Notes: generated by a model from the letters alone, not told the origin. Positions 1 to 8,581 are shown, counted from the stretch's first letter. The stretch: 42,890 nt of DNA from an uncultured Faecalibacterium sp. (GCA_934561555.1 CAKTGQ010000018.1:1-42890); one strand, 5' to 3'. Made by a program: numbers and translations.

Positions 1-68
1 TTTTTCATGTCTTTGCCGCTCTTGCCTTTGCTTGTCTGATTATCTCTAATAAATATTTCTACTATTGA

Positions 69-179
69 TTCGCATCACAGGGGATCGGAGCAAAGATCCC
101 GGAGCTGCCGGAAGTTATGCTGCCGCAGAATAAACCAGAACAGGACGAAAAGTCGGAGAGCGAGGTGATGCCCAAATGA
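69..179 (+). pseudogene. C-terminal remnant of an upstream mobile-element gene
   Basis: An open frame with no start runs from just after an in-frame TGA (66-68) to a TGA at 177-179. It encodes about 36 hydrophilic residues (PELPEV, QDEKSESE) ending MPK. Its stop overlaps the ATG of the helicase that follows (ATGA), as in compact phage operons, so it is probably the tail of the preceding phage-type gene. The bases before it (1-65) are AT-rich and read as unrelated DNA, which suggests a deletion junction near 65. The parent protein is not recognised. Confidence 0.4.
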
Positions 180-1558
180 AGTTCATTCCACATGATTATC
201 AGAGCTACTGTACGAAGTATATCAAAACACACCCGGTCGCAGCCCTTTTTCTGGATATGGGCTTGGGTTAAGGAAAGACCGTTATCACATTGACGGCCAT
301 CAAAGACCTCATGCTGGAGACCTTTGAGGTCAACAAAGTCCTTATTATTGCACCGCTGCGTGTCGCCCGTGATACATGGCCGGCAGAGATCGAAAAGTGG
401 GATCATCTGAAAGGGCTGGACATTTCCGTCGTCGTTGGAGATGTCAAGACCCGGATCGCAGCAGTCCACCACCCGGCGATGCTCTACATCGTCAACCGGG
501 AGAACATCAAGTGGCTGGTGGAGTATTACGAAAAAAATGGAATGCGCTGGGATTTTGGCATGGTTGTGATCGATGAGCTGTCATCGTTCAAGAACTACCA
601 GTCCCAGCGTTTTAAATTCCTGCGGAAAGTCCGCCCGTATGTGAAATGATGGGTCGGATTGACCGGCACCCCTTCTTCCAATGGTCTCATGGATCTTTGG
701 GCGGAGATCGGGATTCTGAATGGCGGGGAGCGGCTTGGCAAATTCATCGGCCGGTACAGGGAGGCTTATTTCAAGGCTTCTTCCATGAATCCTTCCACCG
801 GTGTTGTGTTCCAATACAAGCCCAGAGAAGGAGCAGAGGAGCTGATCTACCAGCGTATCTCGGACATCACGATCTCCATGAAAGCACTGGATTACCTTAA
901 TATGCCGGACTGTATTCCAAGCCGGTATAAGGTGGAGATGAGCGCACCAGAGCGAGAACTCTACGATATGCTCCGGAAGGATCTGCTGATCCCGCTGAAA
1001 GATGGTGACATAGATGCTGCCAATGCCGCATCACTGACAGGAAAGCTGTTGCAGATGAGTAATGGTGCTGTCTATGACGAGAACGGCAAAGCACGAGTCA
1101 TCCATGACCACAAGCTGGAAGCTCTCGAAGACCTGATCGAAGCGGCCAACGGACAGCCGGTGCTGGTGGCCTACTGGTTTAAGCATGACCGCCAGCGCAT
1201 CATGGAGCATTTGACAAAGCAAAAGATTCCGGTGCGGGATATCAAGAGCAGTACCGACATCAAGGACTGGAATGCCGGGAAGATCCCGGTCGCCCTGATC
1301 CATCCGGCATCAGCCGGACATGGACTGAATATCCAGCAGGGAGGACACATCCTGATCTGGTTTGGATTGACATGGAGTTTGGAACTGTACCAGCAGACTA
1401 ATGCCAGACTTTGGCGGCAGGGGCAGACGGATGTGGTCACGATTCACCATATCATCACCAAGGACACCGTGGACGAGGATGGCATGGCCGCTTTGGAGCA
1501 GAAAGACATGACACAGGAAAAACTGATCTCAGCAGTCAAGGCGCAGCTGGGGAGATAG
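176..1558 (+). pseudogene. Phage-type SNF2-family DNA helicase, broken by two stops
   Basis: Read through, the frame gives a ~460-residue SNF2/DEXH helicase of the type found in phages and integrative elements. It starts at ATG 176 (MKFIPHDYQ), has a Walker A region, a motif II of the form VVIDELSSFK (567-596), motif III GLTGTP (656-673) and a C-terminal helicase domain with AGHGLNIQQGG and a QQTNARLWRQGQ motif VI. TAA at 269-271 lies inside Walker A: the expected GLGKT reads GLG-stop-GKT, as if six bases (GGTTAA) were inserted. TGA at 647-649 precedes WVGLTGTP, where an Arg codon would be expected. Both flanks stay in the same frame. ATPase activity is therefore very unlikely and this is a pseudogene. 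The family assignment is secure; its former role in phage replication is inferred. Confidence 0.85.
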
Positions 1559-1567
1559 GAGAAGATT

Positions 1568-2393
1568 ATGGAAAAGAATACGACCAATTACAAGTTTCTG
1601 AATGCAAAGGATCGTGCCTCTGAGAGAAAGAACTCTCACGGCATTCTGGATACCGACCGATATCACTACATGACTGCACCGCATGTGCAGACCAGCAAGC
1701 GGAAGCGCGACAGAGATGGATTTTTCACACCGTATGCGATGTTCCGTCCGTACAGTGGCACCGGGCTGTTGTGTGCGATCTTCGGGGAAACACCTGCCCG
1801 TAAGACCTCCGACTTGCGGGTCACACAGGATATGCTGGCGAAGGAAGTCTATGAGCATGAGATCGAACTGCTCATGTGTCAGGCAAAATCCTACGAGCTT
1901 CAGTTCCACAAGCATTTCTGTGCGGAAGACCGTGCGGAGGAATGCTATGCGAAAGTAGTGGCAGCAGTACGAGGATTCCCGGTCCTGGTTTTACACTAAG
2001 GATGAGATCATCTATAAGCTGTCGCAGGGCGCACATGAGGAATCCGAGCGCGTACAGACCAGTGGTACATCAAATCCGGTGGAACGCACCGTGCTGAACT
2101 GTGACAAGGTGCTGGCATCCATGAACCGGGAAGTACAGACCCAGCGCACTGAGCAGTTTCTGGAACCTTACTATGAAGTCTGTGAACAGATCGAACTCTT
2201 TGAGATAGGACTTCGCAGTCTGCGCGGACAAACCCGGCTTGTGGCAGAGCAGCTGTTTGTGGATGGAAAGAAGCAGACGGAGATCACAGGGGCAGATGGA
2301 AACAATCTGACCCGGCGAAACGTAGTCCGGGAAAAAGAAAATGCTTTGCAGGGAATTGCGGCTGTGATTCGCTGGAGAAAGGAGGGAGCATAG
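1568..2393 (+). pseudogene. Phage-type protein with sigma-region-4-like HTH, one frameshift
   Basis: The first part (1568-1999) begins MEKNTTNYKF and contains a stretch like EVYEHEIELLM. The second part lies in another frame and reads WQQYEDSRSWFYTKDEIIYKL from 1959, then runs on to 2393. Removing one base in the AAAGTAGTGG stretch (1952-1961) joins the two, so a 1-bp insertion is the likely lesion. The C-terminal third has a turn of the form LFVDGKKQTEI followed by basic residues, resembling sigma-70 region 4 or ArpU-like phage transcription factors. The gene sits 9 bp after the helicase pseudogene. Exact family not established. Confidence 0.6.
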
Positions 2394-2394
2394 T

Positions 2395-2615
2395 ATGCAG
2401 GCAGAAGAAATTATGGAGAAGAAAATTGCTTCAGCAATGGAGGTCTGTAAAAAGTACAATCGTATCAAGGCCGATGGAAAAAAGGCAGAGGTGGTATGGA
2501 AGTATAATCTGGATATAAGGCATTCCGCTTCCCGATGCACATTCTCGAAGGTGCGCTGAAGGAATGCATGGATAAGGATGCCGTCCAGCGGATGATCGAG
2601 GAGGTGCAGGCATGA
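2395..2615 (+). pseudogene. Small phage-type protein with a 2-bp frameshift
   Basis: ATG 2395 opens a frame (MQAEEIMEKK) that stops early at 2559. The neighbouring frame continues sensibly as FRFPMHILEGALKECMDKD to a TGA at 2613-2615, which overlaps the next start codon. Removing the duplicated TA in GGATATAAGG restores a ~72-residue protein (NLDKAFRFPMHILEG). The tight ATGA coupling with the next gene supports this reading. Function unknown. Confidence 0.5.
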
Positions 2616-3079
2616 ATTTCGCAGATCAGAAAACGGTCAAGAAGTTGAGAAAAGAGTTCCCGGTCGGATGCCGGATCGTCCTCGATGAGATGGATGACAG
2701 GCAGGCACCGCCCATCGGAACGCAGGGAACCTGCAACGGGGTCGATGATGCCGGAAACATCTTAGTGAGCTGGGATACCGGAAGCCATCTGAACGTTTCC
2801 TACGGTGCGGACAGTTGCCACCGTGTGGCAACGGATGCCGAGGTCAAGGTGCCGCTCGACCACCTTGGTAAAACGCGACAGAACGGCCCACGTTGCCCCA
2901 GGTGCGGAGCAAAGCCTGACTGCTACGACCATCAGCAGCAGGCACTCAGCCGAAGGGCGGACATTCAGATCTGCAACCGCTGCGGAACTGAGGAAGCATT
3001 AGAGGACATTGCATGGGGCGGACAGCAGAAGATGCATCTTGCAGACTGGGCAATCGTGAAAGGGGGCTGGGTCGAATGA
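2612..3079 (+). CDS. DUF4314 domain protein, mobile-element accessory
   Basis: Intact 155-residue protein. The N-terminal half (about 10-75) fits the DUF4314 pattern: FPVGCRIVLDEMDD, PIGTQGTC, then GNILVSWDTGSHLNV, a small beta-barrel-like fold common in phages and conjugative elements of gut Firmicutes. The C-terminal part (about 90-150) has two Cys pairs (CPRCG and CNRCG) that could bind zinc. The start overlaps the preceding frame by ATGA and the stop overlaps the next start by ATGA, so it belongs to the remnant phage operon but has escaped mutation. Biochemical role unknown. Confidence 0.75.
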   Translation: MNFADQKTVKKLRKEFPVGCRIVLDEMDDRQAPPIGTQGTCNGVDDAGNILVSWDTGSHLNVSYGADSCHRVATDAEVKVPLDHLGKTRQNGPRCPRCGAKPDCYDHQQQALSRRADIQICNRCGTEEALEDIAWGGQQKMHLADWAIVKGGWVE

Positions 3080-3447
3080 AAGTCCTTCTGATCAAACCGA
3101 TGGAGCATCCGCAGGTGGTGGACATCGAAAACTCCCTGGAAGAGTTCTACCGCATCCTCGACTGCGACTGCATCACAGCCACATACCAGTGGGAAGAACG
3201 CACCGCCCTGGTCACCGATGACAACGGGCTGTTCACTGAGAAGCCATTCAGCCGATACATTCCGGAGCTGGAGCAGCCCATCAAGGGAAACTTCTTCATC
3301 TGCGGATGGGGCGAGGAAGATTTCGCAGAGCTGCCCCAGGACCTCATCCAGAAATTCAGGGAACGCTTCTGGGTGCCGGAGGCATTCGTCAGCATGTTCG
3401 GGCAGATGGCAGTCATCCAGATGGATGACGGAACGAAGCCGGAATAA
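3076..3447 (+). CDS. DUF3846 domain protein
   Basis: A 123-residue acidic protein. It begins MKVLLIKPMEHPQVVDIENSLEEFY and has the motif ALVTDDNGLF, then a loop rich in Asn, Pro and Gly (KGNFFICGWG). This pattern is typical of DUF3846 proteins in phages and integrative elements. I chose ATG 3076 because it forms an ATGA overlap with the previous stop; an upstream in-frame start at 3013 lies inside that gene. Function unknown. Confidence 0.75.
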   Translation: MKVLLIKPMEHPQVVDIENSLEEFYRILDCDCITATYQWEERTALVTDDNGLFTEKPFSRYIPELEQPIKGNFFICGWGEEDFAELPQDLIQKFRERFWVPEAFVSMFGQMAVIQMDDGTKPE

Positions 3448-3469
3448 GATACCACAATCAGAAAAAATA

Positions 3470-3497
3470 CCCTCTCGGCCAGAAAAGACCGGGAGGG
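3470..3497 (+). terminator. Weak hairpin after the DUF3846 gene
   Basis: CCCTCTCGG (3470-3478) pairs with CCGGGAGGG (3489-3497) with one G-U pair and a 10-nt loop. Only CTTGGTTT follows, so termination would be weak. Confidence 0.35.
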
Positions 3498-3519
3498 CTT
3501 GGTTTAACAGGAGGAGCCT

Positions 3520-3711
3520 ATGGGACACAGAAAGATGCCGGCTTATGGCGAGAGGGAACACGGCGGCAGATACATTCTGGATGAATACGAATGGTCGAGA
3601 AATCACTGCAAGGCAGTAACCATCCGCAGATGGAAAAGGGACCTGAAAAAGAAAGCCAGAGCGCATAACCGCAGGGTGATGCATCAGACAATGCAGGGCG
3701 AAGCCGATTAG
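3520..3711 (+). CDS. Small basic hypothetical protein
   Basis: A 63-residue protein very rich in Arg, Lys and His (for example WKRDLKKKARAHNRR), preceded by AGGAGG 6 bp before ATG. Its position at the end of the remnant phage cluster and its charge suggest a nucleic-acid-binding accessory protein, but no family is recognised. Confidence 0.55.
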   Translation: MGHRKMPAYGEREHGGRYILDEYEWSRNHCKAVTIRRWKRDLKKKARAHNRRVMHQTMQGEAD

Positions 3712-3821
3712 ACGGAAAATGGGGGCCTCAAAAGAATGAGAACCCCCTTCCAGTTTACTGTATAGTACCTCTGGAAAGCAACAATAGCAAGGAGAACCGC
3801 CGCCATAATGTACACAAACAT
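3708..3821 (-). CDS. Possible 37-residue membrane peptide
   Basis: On the minus strand ATG 3821 opens a frame MFVYIMAAVLLAIVAFQRYY, one hydrophobic helix followed by a short basic tail. No good Shine-Dalgarno sequence is visible and the 3' end overlaps the plus-strand gene by 4 bp. It may be a small ICE gene downstream of the minus-strand remnant at 3911, or chance. Confidence 0.25.
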   Translation of the reverse strand: MFVYIMAAVLLAIVAFQRYYTVNWKGVLILLRPPFSV

Positions 3822-3875
3822 CTGGCAGCGGTTTTGTATATCATACCAAACCAAAACGGGGGATACGAGGCAGAG

Positions 3876-3893
3876 CCCCAGCCTCTGCTGGGG
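3876..3893. repeat. Perfect 7-bp hairpin CCCCAGC-ctct-GCTGGGG
   Basis: Perfect stem with a 4-nt loop, just downstream of the minus-strand gene remnant that ends at 3911. On the minus strand it could be a terminator stem, but no T-run follows. Confidence 0.35.
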
Positions 3894-3910
3894 AGCCTCT
3901 GGGGGATTCC

Positions 3911-3970
3911 TTAGAAGAAATCCCTCATGCTCATGCCGACCTCGTTCAGCCGTTCCTCCATGCTGTGGTA
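3911..3970 (-). pseudogene. 3' end of a truncated mobile-element gene
   Basis: The minus strand reads YHSMEERLNEVGMSMRDFF then TAA (3911-3913). It has the look of a real C-terminus (amphipathic, no odd codons), but its upstream part is replaced at about 3965-3970 by the plus-strand flippase sequence. I read this as a gene cut by the rearrangement that also cut the flippase. Parent protein not identified. Confidence 0.4.
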
Positions 3971-4210
3971 TTGTCGAGAGTATCTAGAAATATGATTTGG
4001 GGAGGAGTAAACAAAACAGTAGTACTTATACTGCCATTTATTACTCGAACAATCATTCTATACATGCTGGGAGCAAGTTATCTTGGCGTTGGTACTCTTT
4101 TTTCGTCGATCCTCAGTTTCCTGAGTTTAACAGAACTGGGCTTGAGTGCGGCGATTGTTTATGTGATGTATAAACCCCTTCTATGCGCCATCTCTCCCAG
4201 CTGTATATGA
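3965..4210 (+). pseudogene. N-terminal fragment of a Wzx-type polysaccharide flippase
   Basis: About 70 residues match the start of O-antigen/teichoic-type flippases: RNMIWGGVNKTVVLILPFITRT, then YMLGASYLGVGTLFSSILS and TELGLSAAIVYVMYKP. This covers roughly the first two membrane helices of a ~470-residue family. After MYKP (about 4174) similarity stops and the DNA continues as an AraC-type gene in another frame. The gene is therefore a truncated relic of a capsule/exopolysaccharide locus. Confidence 0.7.
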
Positions 4211-4727
4211 AAAGTACAAAGAACGAGGCGGCCGACCTGTGTTCCACCCAGATGATTTAACTTCATTTACATCTCTTCTAACAGACCTCTATAACTTAGC
4301 TTCCTCATCTGATTACATACGGGACATGCGAATCAATGAGAAGCTGGGAAGTCTATTGACTCTCCTAATGGAGCAGTCCTGGCATCCGGAGACCGTAACG
4401 GTGAGCCGGAAGAGAATGGAATTGGCAGCTGTAAAGGAGTATCTGGACGAGCACTATACGGAGAAGCTTACATTGGATGATTTGGCAGAGAAGTTCTTTA
4501 TCAATAAGTTCTACTTGTCAAAAATCTTCAAGGAGACTTACGGAACGACGGTCAACAACTATCTGATCTCAAAGCGGATCACCAGAGCCAAGCAGCTGCT
4601 TCGCTTCACAGATATGACTGTGGATGAAGTTAGTGTTGCGGTCGGCATGGGAGATGCAAACTATTTTAGTCGGATGTTCCGAAAAGTAGAAGGCATCAGC
4701 CCAAGGGAGTACAGAAAGCAATGGTGA
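4175..4727 (+). pseudogene. C-terminal part of an AraC-family regulator
   Basis: The frame enters from the flippase junction (PFYAPSLPAVYEKYKERGG) and has no ATG start; a GTG at 4239 is the only plausible internal start. The last ~100 residues are a complete AraC DNA-binding domain: LDEHYTEKLTLDDLAEKFF (first HTH) and VSVAVGMGDANYFSRMFRK with a final GISPREYRKQW (second HTH). The ~150-residue N-terminal sensor domain is mostly missing. The stop overlaps the rfbC-like start by 7 bp. A truncated DNA-binding protein might still be made, but I consider it a fragment. Confidence 0.7.
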
Positions 4728-5230
4728 ATAAACCGGAAATAACTGAAACACAACGATTTGAGGACTTCCGGGGTTGGCTGTCGGTTCCGGTGGACAAGTC
4801 AGTCGATTTCCGTGTGGTTCAAATCAACCAAGGATTCAGCAAGAAAGCCGGAACGCTGCGTGGATTACATTTCCAAGAGGGCGAATATGCGCAGGCAAAG
4901 CTGGTCTCCTGCTTGCATGGGTCGATCTTCAATGTTGCCGTGGATATCAGACCGGGAGATACTTTTGGATACGCCTATGGCGAGATCCTCTCTTTTGAAA
5001 ATCAGAAGCAAATGCTGATTCCGCGTGGTTTTGCCCATGGCTACCTGACACTTGAAGATGACACCTTGATGCAATGGTGCGTAGACAACAACTTCTGCGG
5101 TAAAGCAGCAAGAGCGGTGCACTATGATTCTGATTTTATCTGGCAGACCGAGCCTTGGCCCTTGCGGGAATATATCCTCTCCGAAAAAGACAAAAATGCA
5201 ATAAAACTTTCTGAGCTGCGCAAGTTTTGA
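4721..5230 (+). CDS. rfbC: RmlC-like dTDP-4-dehydrorhamnose 3,5-epimerase family protein
   Basis: 169 residues with the RmlC cupin fold: DFRGWLSV near 15-22, TLRGLHFQ with the catalytic base His50, VDIRPGDTFG (74-83) and PRGFAHGY (101-108). The family makes dTDP-4-keto-rhamnose by epimerising C3 and C5. The usual catalytic Tyr in the motif written roughly (T/C)(N/D)(Y/F)Y is not present here; the aligned residues are VDNNF (121-125). The protein may therefore be a single-site epimerase or have another substrate. No rmlA, rmlB or rmlD lies in the window, and codon use is more AT-rich than in the gmd cluster, so transfer with the rearranged DNA upstream is likely. Family certain, exact substrate uncertain. 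Confidence 0.75.
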   Translation: MVNKPEITETQRFEDFRGWLSVPVDKSVDFRVVQINQGFSKKAGTLRGLHFQEGEYAQAKLVSCLHGSIFNVAVDIRPGDTFGYAYGEILSFENQKQMLIPRGFAHGYLTLEDDTLMQWCVDNNFCGKAARAVHYDSDFIWQTEPWPLREYILSEKDKNAIKLSELRKF

Positions 5231-5250
5231 GCCTGCGCGGCTCTTTTTAT
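5229..5250 (+). terminator. Intrinsic terminator of the rfbC-like gene
   Basis: GAGCC-tgcgc-GGCTC (5229-5243) followed by TTTTTATTTT. The left arm overlaps the stop codon. This separates the epimerase from the gmd transcription unit. Confidence 0.7.
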
Positions 5251-5324
5251 TTTATCCGGACTGAAGAAGCCAAGATAGTGCTAATATCGGACTGCTTATG
5301 CACTTCTGAAAGTACAAATATGCT

Positions 5325-5370
5325 TTTAAAATATAGTTGTACGACAAAACCAACCAAAATATATTTTAAA
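5325..5370. promoter_or_regulatory. AT-rich inverted repeat upstream of gmd
   Basis: TTTAAAATATA (5325-5335) is repeated in exact inverse as TATATTTTAAA (5360-5370), with a 24-bp spacer. It lies 28 bp before the gmd start in an otherwise GC-rich cluster. It is likely a regulator site or part of the promoter; no clear -35/-10 pair could be fixed. Confidence 0.4.
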
Positions 5371-5398
5371 TTTCACGTTTTAAATGAGGATCGAAATT

Positions 5399-6445
5399 AT
5401 GAAAAAGGCACTTATCACTGGCATCACCGGTCAGGACGGCTCTTATCTGGCAGAGTTTCTGTTGGAGAAGGGCTATGAGGTCCACGGCATCGTCCGCCGC
5501 GCTTCCATCTCCAACACCGCCCGTATCGACCACCTGATCGAGAAGAATGCGATCACCCTGCACGACGGCGACCTGTCCGATTCCTCCGGCCTGATCCGTC
5601 TGGTGGGCGAGATCAAGCCCGATGAGATCTACAATCTGGCTGCACAGAGCCACGTTCAGGTCTCCTTTGACGCACCCGAGTACTCCGGCGATGTGGACGC
5701 ACTGGGCGTTCTGCGCGTGCTGGAGGCCGTCCGTGTCTGCGGCCTGACCAAGACCTGCAAGGTGTATCAGGCTTCTACCTCTGAGCTGTACGGCAAGGTC
5801 GAGGAGGTTCCCCAGCGCGAGACCACCCCGTTCCACCCCTACTCTCCGTATGCCGTGGCCAAGCAGTACGGTTTCTGGATGGTCAAGGAGTACCGCGATG
5901 CTTACGGCATGTTCGCCGTCAACGGCATCCTGTTCAACCATGAGTCTGAGCGCCGCGGCGAGAACTTCGTCACCCGTAAGATCACGCTGGCTGCCGGCCG
6001 TATCGCCGAGGGTCTGCAGGATCATCTGGAGCTGGGCAACATGGACTCCCTGCGTGACTGGGGCTACGCTAAGGACTATGTCGAGTGCATGTGGCTGATC
6101 ATGCAGCAGGACAAGCCGGAAGACTTCGTCATTGCTACCGGCGTGCAGCACACTGTCCGCGACTTTACCGAGAAGGCTTTCGCGGCCAACGGTATCACCA
6201 TCCGCTGGGAGGGCACCGGCATCGACGAGAAGGGCTATGATGCAGCTACCGGCAAGATGCTGGTCTGCGTGAACCCCCAGTGGTTCCGTCCCACCGATGT
6301 GGACAACCTGTGGGGCGACCCCACCAAGGCTAAGACCGTTCTGGGCTGGAATCCGCAGTCCACTACTTACGAGCAGCTGGTGGAGATCATGGCCAAGCAC
6401 GACCGTGAGCGTGCAAAGCGCGAAAAGGCCCTGAAGAACGTCTGA
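5399..6445 (+). CDS. gmd: GDP-mannose 4,6-dehydratase
   Basis: 348-residue short-chain dehydrogenase/reductase-fold enzyme. It converts GDP-D-mannose to GDP-4-keto-6-deoxy-D-mannose, the first committed step of GDP-L-fucose synthesis, in the cytosol. Seen: NADP-binding [10 protein letters not shown] (8-17), IVRRAS (31-36), ASTSELYG (125-132) and the catalytic Tyr-x3-Lys as YAVAK (151-155). Length is normal. I chose ATG 5399 because the GAGG at 5386-5389 is then well placed; an in-frame ATG at 5384 would consume that site. The stop overlaps the next start by one base (TGATG), so the glycosyltransferase is translationally coupled. Confidence 0.95.
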   Translation: MKKALITGITGQDGSYLAEFLLEKGYEVHGIVRRASISNTARIDHLIEKNAITLHDGDLSDSSGLIRLVGEIKPDEIYNLAAQSHVQVSFDAPEYSGDVDALGVLRVLEAVRVCGLTKTCKVYQASTSELYGKVEEVPQRETTPFHPYSPYAVAKQYGFWMVKEYRDAYGMFAVNGILFNHESERRGENFVTRKITLAAGRIAEGLQDHLELGNMDSLRDWGYAKDYVECMWLIMQQDKPEDFVIATGVQHTVRDFTEKAFAANGITIRWEGTGIDEKGYDAATGKMLVCVNPQWFRPTDVDNLWGDPTKAKTVLGWNPQSTTYEQLVEIMAKHDRERAKREKALKNV

Positions 6446-7533
6446 TGCAGGCAAAGAATCTCTGCTTTTACCTGTCCGATCACGGCTTCGGGCATATTGC
6501 CCGGAATATCCCGCTGATCGCAGAAGCGGTGCGCAGAATCGATGCGTATGTTTATGTGGTGTGCGGGAAGCGGCATCTGGAATTTGCAAAGGCCAATCTG
6601 CTGGAGCTCCTTACGCCAGAGCAGTTCTCCCGTATCCGGTATCGCGCAGAACATACCGACATTGGGTTGATCCTTCAGCAAGGTACGCTGCTGGTCGATA
6701 CAGCTGCACTGACCGATGCCTGTGCGCAGTATCTGGCCGAACGGCCCGAACGGGCAAAGCAGGAAGCCGACTGGTTGCGTCAACACGATGTTGCGGCTGC
6801 CCTTTGCGATATGCCCCTTTGGTCGATTTCAGCCTGTGAGCAGGTCGGTGTACCGCTGCTCTATGTGGGCAACTTCACATGGACAGAGCTGTACCGGGAG
6901 TTTTTGCCGGAACACATCTGGAAAGCCTATGCCGCAGAGTACCGGAAGATACAGTACGGGATGCTCTATGCGCTGCACAACCCGGAAATGCTGGAATTTC
7001 TGTCTCAGGCAGAGCTGAGCGAAACTTCGCTGGTGGCGCGCCCCTTTCACCCGGACGAAATTCGGACAATTCGTGCGCGTCATACCTGCCCGGTCGTGTT
7101 CGTGGCTTTGGGAATGTCGGCACAGTTCACACAGCCTGTCTCGGTAGAAGGTGTGGAGGCTCATTTCTACGTCACAGAGGGTGTTCCGCTGACCGGAAGC
7201 AATGTGATGGTGATCCCGTATTCTACGCTGCACACGCAGGATTATGTGGCAGCAGCAGACTATGTGATCACCAAGGCGGGCTGGGGCACAGTGGCCGAAT
7301 GTCTGCTGGCGCAAAAACCAATGGCTCTGTTTGCGCGCGACAGCGTGTTGGAAGACCGCACGACCATCCGCAAGCTGGAACAGAAAAAGCTGGCGACAAA
7401 AGTCACCTACGAGCAGCTGACGGAAATGTCAGGACTGCTCGAACAAATGAAACAGATCACCTATCCGGCAGTGCCGGAATATCACAACGCAGCGGCCGAA
7501 ATTGTTTCAAAGCTGCTGACGCTGACTGAATAA
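6445..7533 (+). CDS. GT-B fold glycosyltransferase
   Basis: 362 residues. The N-terminus LCFYLSDHGFGHIARNIPL resembles the acceptor domain of GT1/GT28-type enzymes and the N-terminal part of plant L-arabinokinase-like proteins. The C-terminal domain has the nucleotide-sugar signature DYVITKAGWGTVAECLLAQ (from about residue 272). No signal peptide or membrane helix is evident, so it is probably a cytosolic or peripheral enzyme. Its place between gmd and fcl, coupled to gmd, makes GDP-fucose or GDP-mannose a reasonable donor, but this is inference. It could also be a sugar-nucleotide processing protein. Confidence 0.7.
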   Translation: MQAKNLCFYLSDHGFGHIARNIPLIAEAVRRIDAYVYVVCGKRHLEFAKANLLELLTPEQFSRIRYRAEHTDIGLILQQGTLLVDTAALTDACAQYLAERPERAKQEADWLRQHDVAAALCDMPLWSISACEQVGVPLLYVGNFTWTELYREFLPEHIWKAYAAEYRKIQYGMLYALHNPEMLEFLSQAELSETSLVARPFHPDEIRTIRARHTCPVVFVALGMSAQFTQPVSVEGVEAHFYVTEGVPLTGSNVMVIPYSTLHTQDYVAAADYVITKAGWGTVAECLLAQKPMALFARDSVLEDRTTIRKLEQKKLATKVTYEQLTEMSGLLEQMKQITYPAVPEYHNAAAEIVSKLLTLTE

Positions 7534-7547
7534 AGGAGCGTCTTATT

Positions 7548-8492
7548 ATGATGGAAAAGAATGCTAAGATTTATGTCGCAGGTCATCGCGGCATGGTGGG
7601 TTCTGCAATCGTCCGCGAATTGCAGCGTCAGGGCTACACCAATATCATCACCCGCACCCACAAGGAGCTGGACCTGACCCGTCAGGATGCTGTGGAAGAG
7701 TTTTTCGCACAGGAGAAGCCGGAGTATGTGTTCCTTGCTGCTGCCAAGGTCGGCGGCATCGTGGCCAATCAGGAAGCACTGGCTGACTTCATGTATGACA
7801 ACATGACGCTGGAAATGAACGTCATCCACTCGGCTTGGAAGAACGGCTGCAAGAAGCTGGAGTTCCTCGGCTCTTCCTGCATCTACCCCCGCATGGCTCC
7901 TCAGCCCATGAAGGAAAGCTGCCTGCTGACCAGTGAGCTGGAAAAGACCAACGAGGCCTATGCACTGGCGAAGATCTCCGGCCTGAAGTACTGCGAGTTC
8001 CTGAACCGTCAGTACGGCACCGACTACATCAGCGTCATGCCCACCAACCTCTATGGCCCCAACGACAACTACCACCCGACCCACAGCCATGTGGTCCCGG
8101 CACTGATTCGTCGTTTCCATGAGGCCAAGGTCAACGGCGTGGAGAGTGTTACCTGCTGGGGTGACGGCTCTCCGCTGCGTGAGTTCCTGTATGTGGACGA
8201 TCTGGCAAACCTGTGCGTTTTCCTGATGAACAACTACTCCGGTAACGAGACGGTCAACGCCGGCACCGGCAAGGAGCTGACCATCAAGGAACTGACCGAG
8301 CTGGTCGCCAAGGTCGTGGGCTACACCGGCGAGATCAAGTGGGATACCACCAAGCCCAACGGCACGCCTCGCAAGCTGCTGGATGTGTCCAAGGCCACCA
8401 ATCTGGGCTGGACCTACAAGACCGAGCTGGAAGACGGCCTGCGCCTGTCCTATGAGGACTTCCTGAACAACCCGATGCGTGCAGAGCGCTAA
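7548..8492 (+). CDS. fcl: GDP-L-fucose synthase
   Basis: 314-residue 3,5-epimerase/4-reductase of the SDR family (WcaG). It turns GDP-4-keto-6-deoxy-mannose into GDP-L-fucose with NADPH. Seen: GHRGMVGSA (12-20), AAAKVGGI (64-71), GSSCIYPRMAPQPM (108-121) containing the conserved Ser and Cys, and Tyr138-x3-Lys142 in EAYALAKISG. A GGAG at 7534-7538 serves the ATG pair at 7548/7551; either may be used. Together with Gmd it completes the pathway. Confidence 0.95.
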   Translation: MMEKNAKIYVAGHRGMVGSAIVRELQRQGYTNIITRTHKELDLTRQDAVEEFFAQEKPEYVFLAAAKVGGIVANQEALADFMYDNMTLEMNVIHSAWKNGCKKLEFLGSSCIYPRMAPQPMKESCLLTSELEKTNEAYALAKISGLKYCEFLNRQYGTDYISVMPTNLYGPNDNYHPTHSHVVPALIRRFHEAKVNGVESVTCWGDGSPLREFLYVDDLANLCVFLMNNYSGNETVNAGTGKELTIKELTELVAKVVGYTGEIKWDTTKPNGTPRKLLDVSKATNLGWTYKTELEDGLRLSYEDFLNNPMRAER

Positions 8493-8533
8493 ACGCAAAA
8501 CTAAAATAAATAAACGATTTGAAAAGGTCGTGT

Positions 8534-8559
8534 GTCCGTGCAGGGCCACGGCTTTTTTT
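8534..8559 (+). terminator. Hairpin and T7 run between fcl and manC
   Basis: CCGTG (8536-8540) pairs with CACGG (8547-8551); a longer, imperfect pairing of GTCGTG with CACGGC is possible. Seven T follow (8553-8559). Only 22 bp separate it from the manC start, so it may act as partial attenuation between the two halves of the cluster. Confidence 0.5.
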
Positions 8560-8581
8560 GCTAGATGACAGGAGAAAAATT

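Noticed and set aside
647..649. TGA in the helicase read as selenocysteine or stop-codon reassignment
   Set aside because: A TAA also interrupts the same gene, neighbours are frameshifted, and no selenocysteine element or host recoding is seen elsewhere; plain decay fits better.
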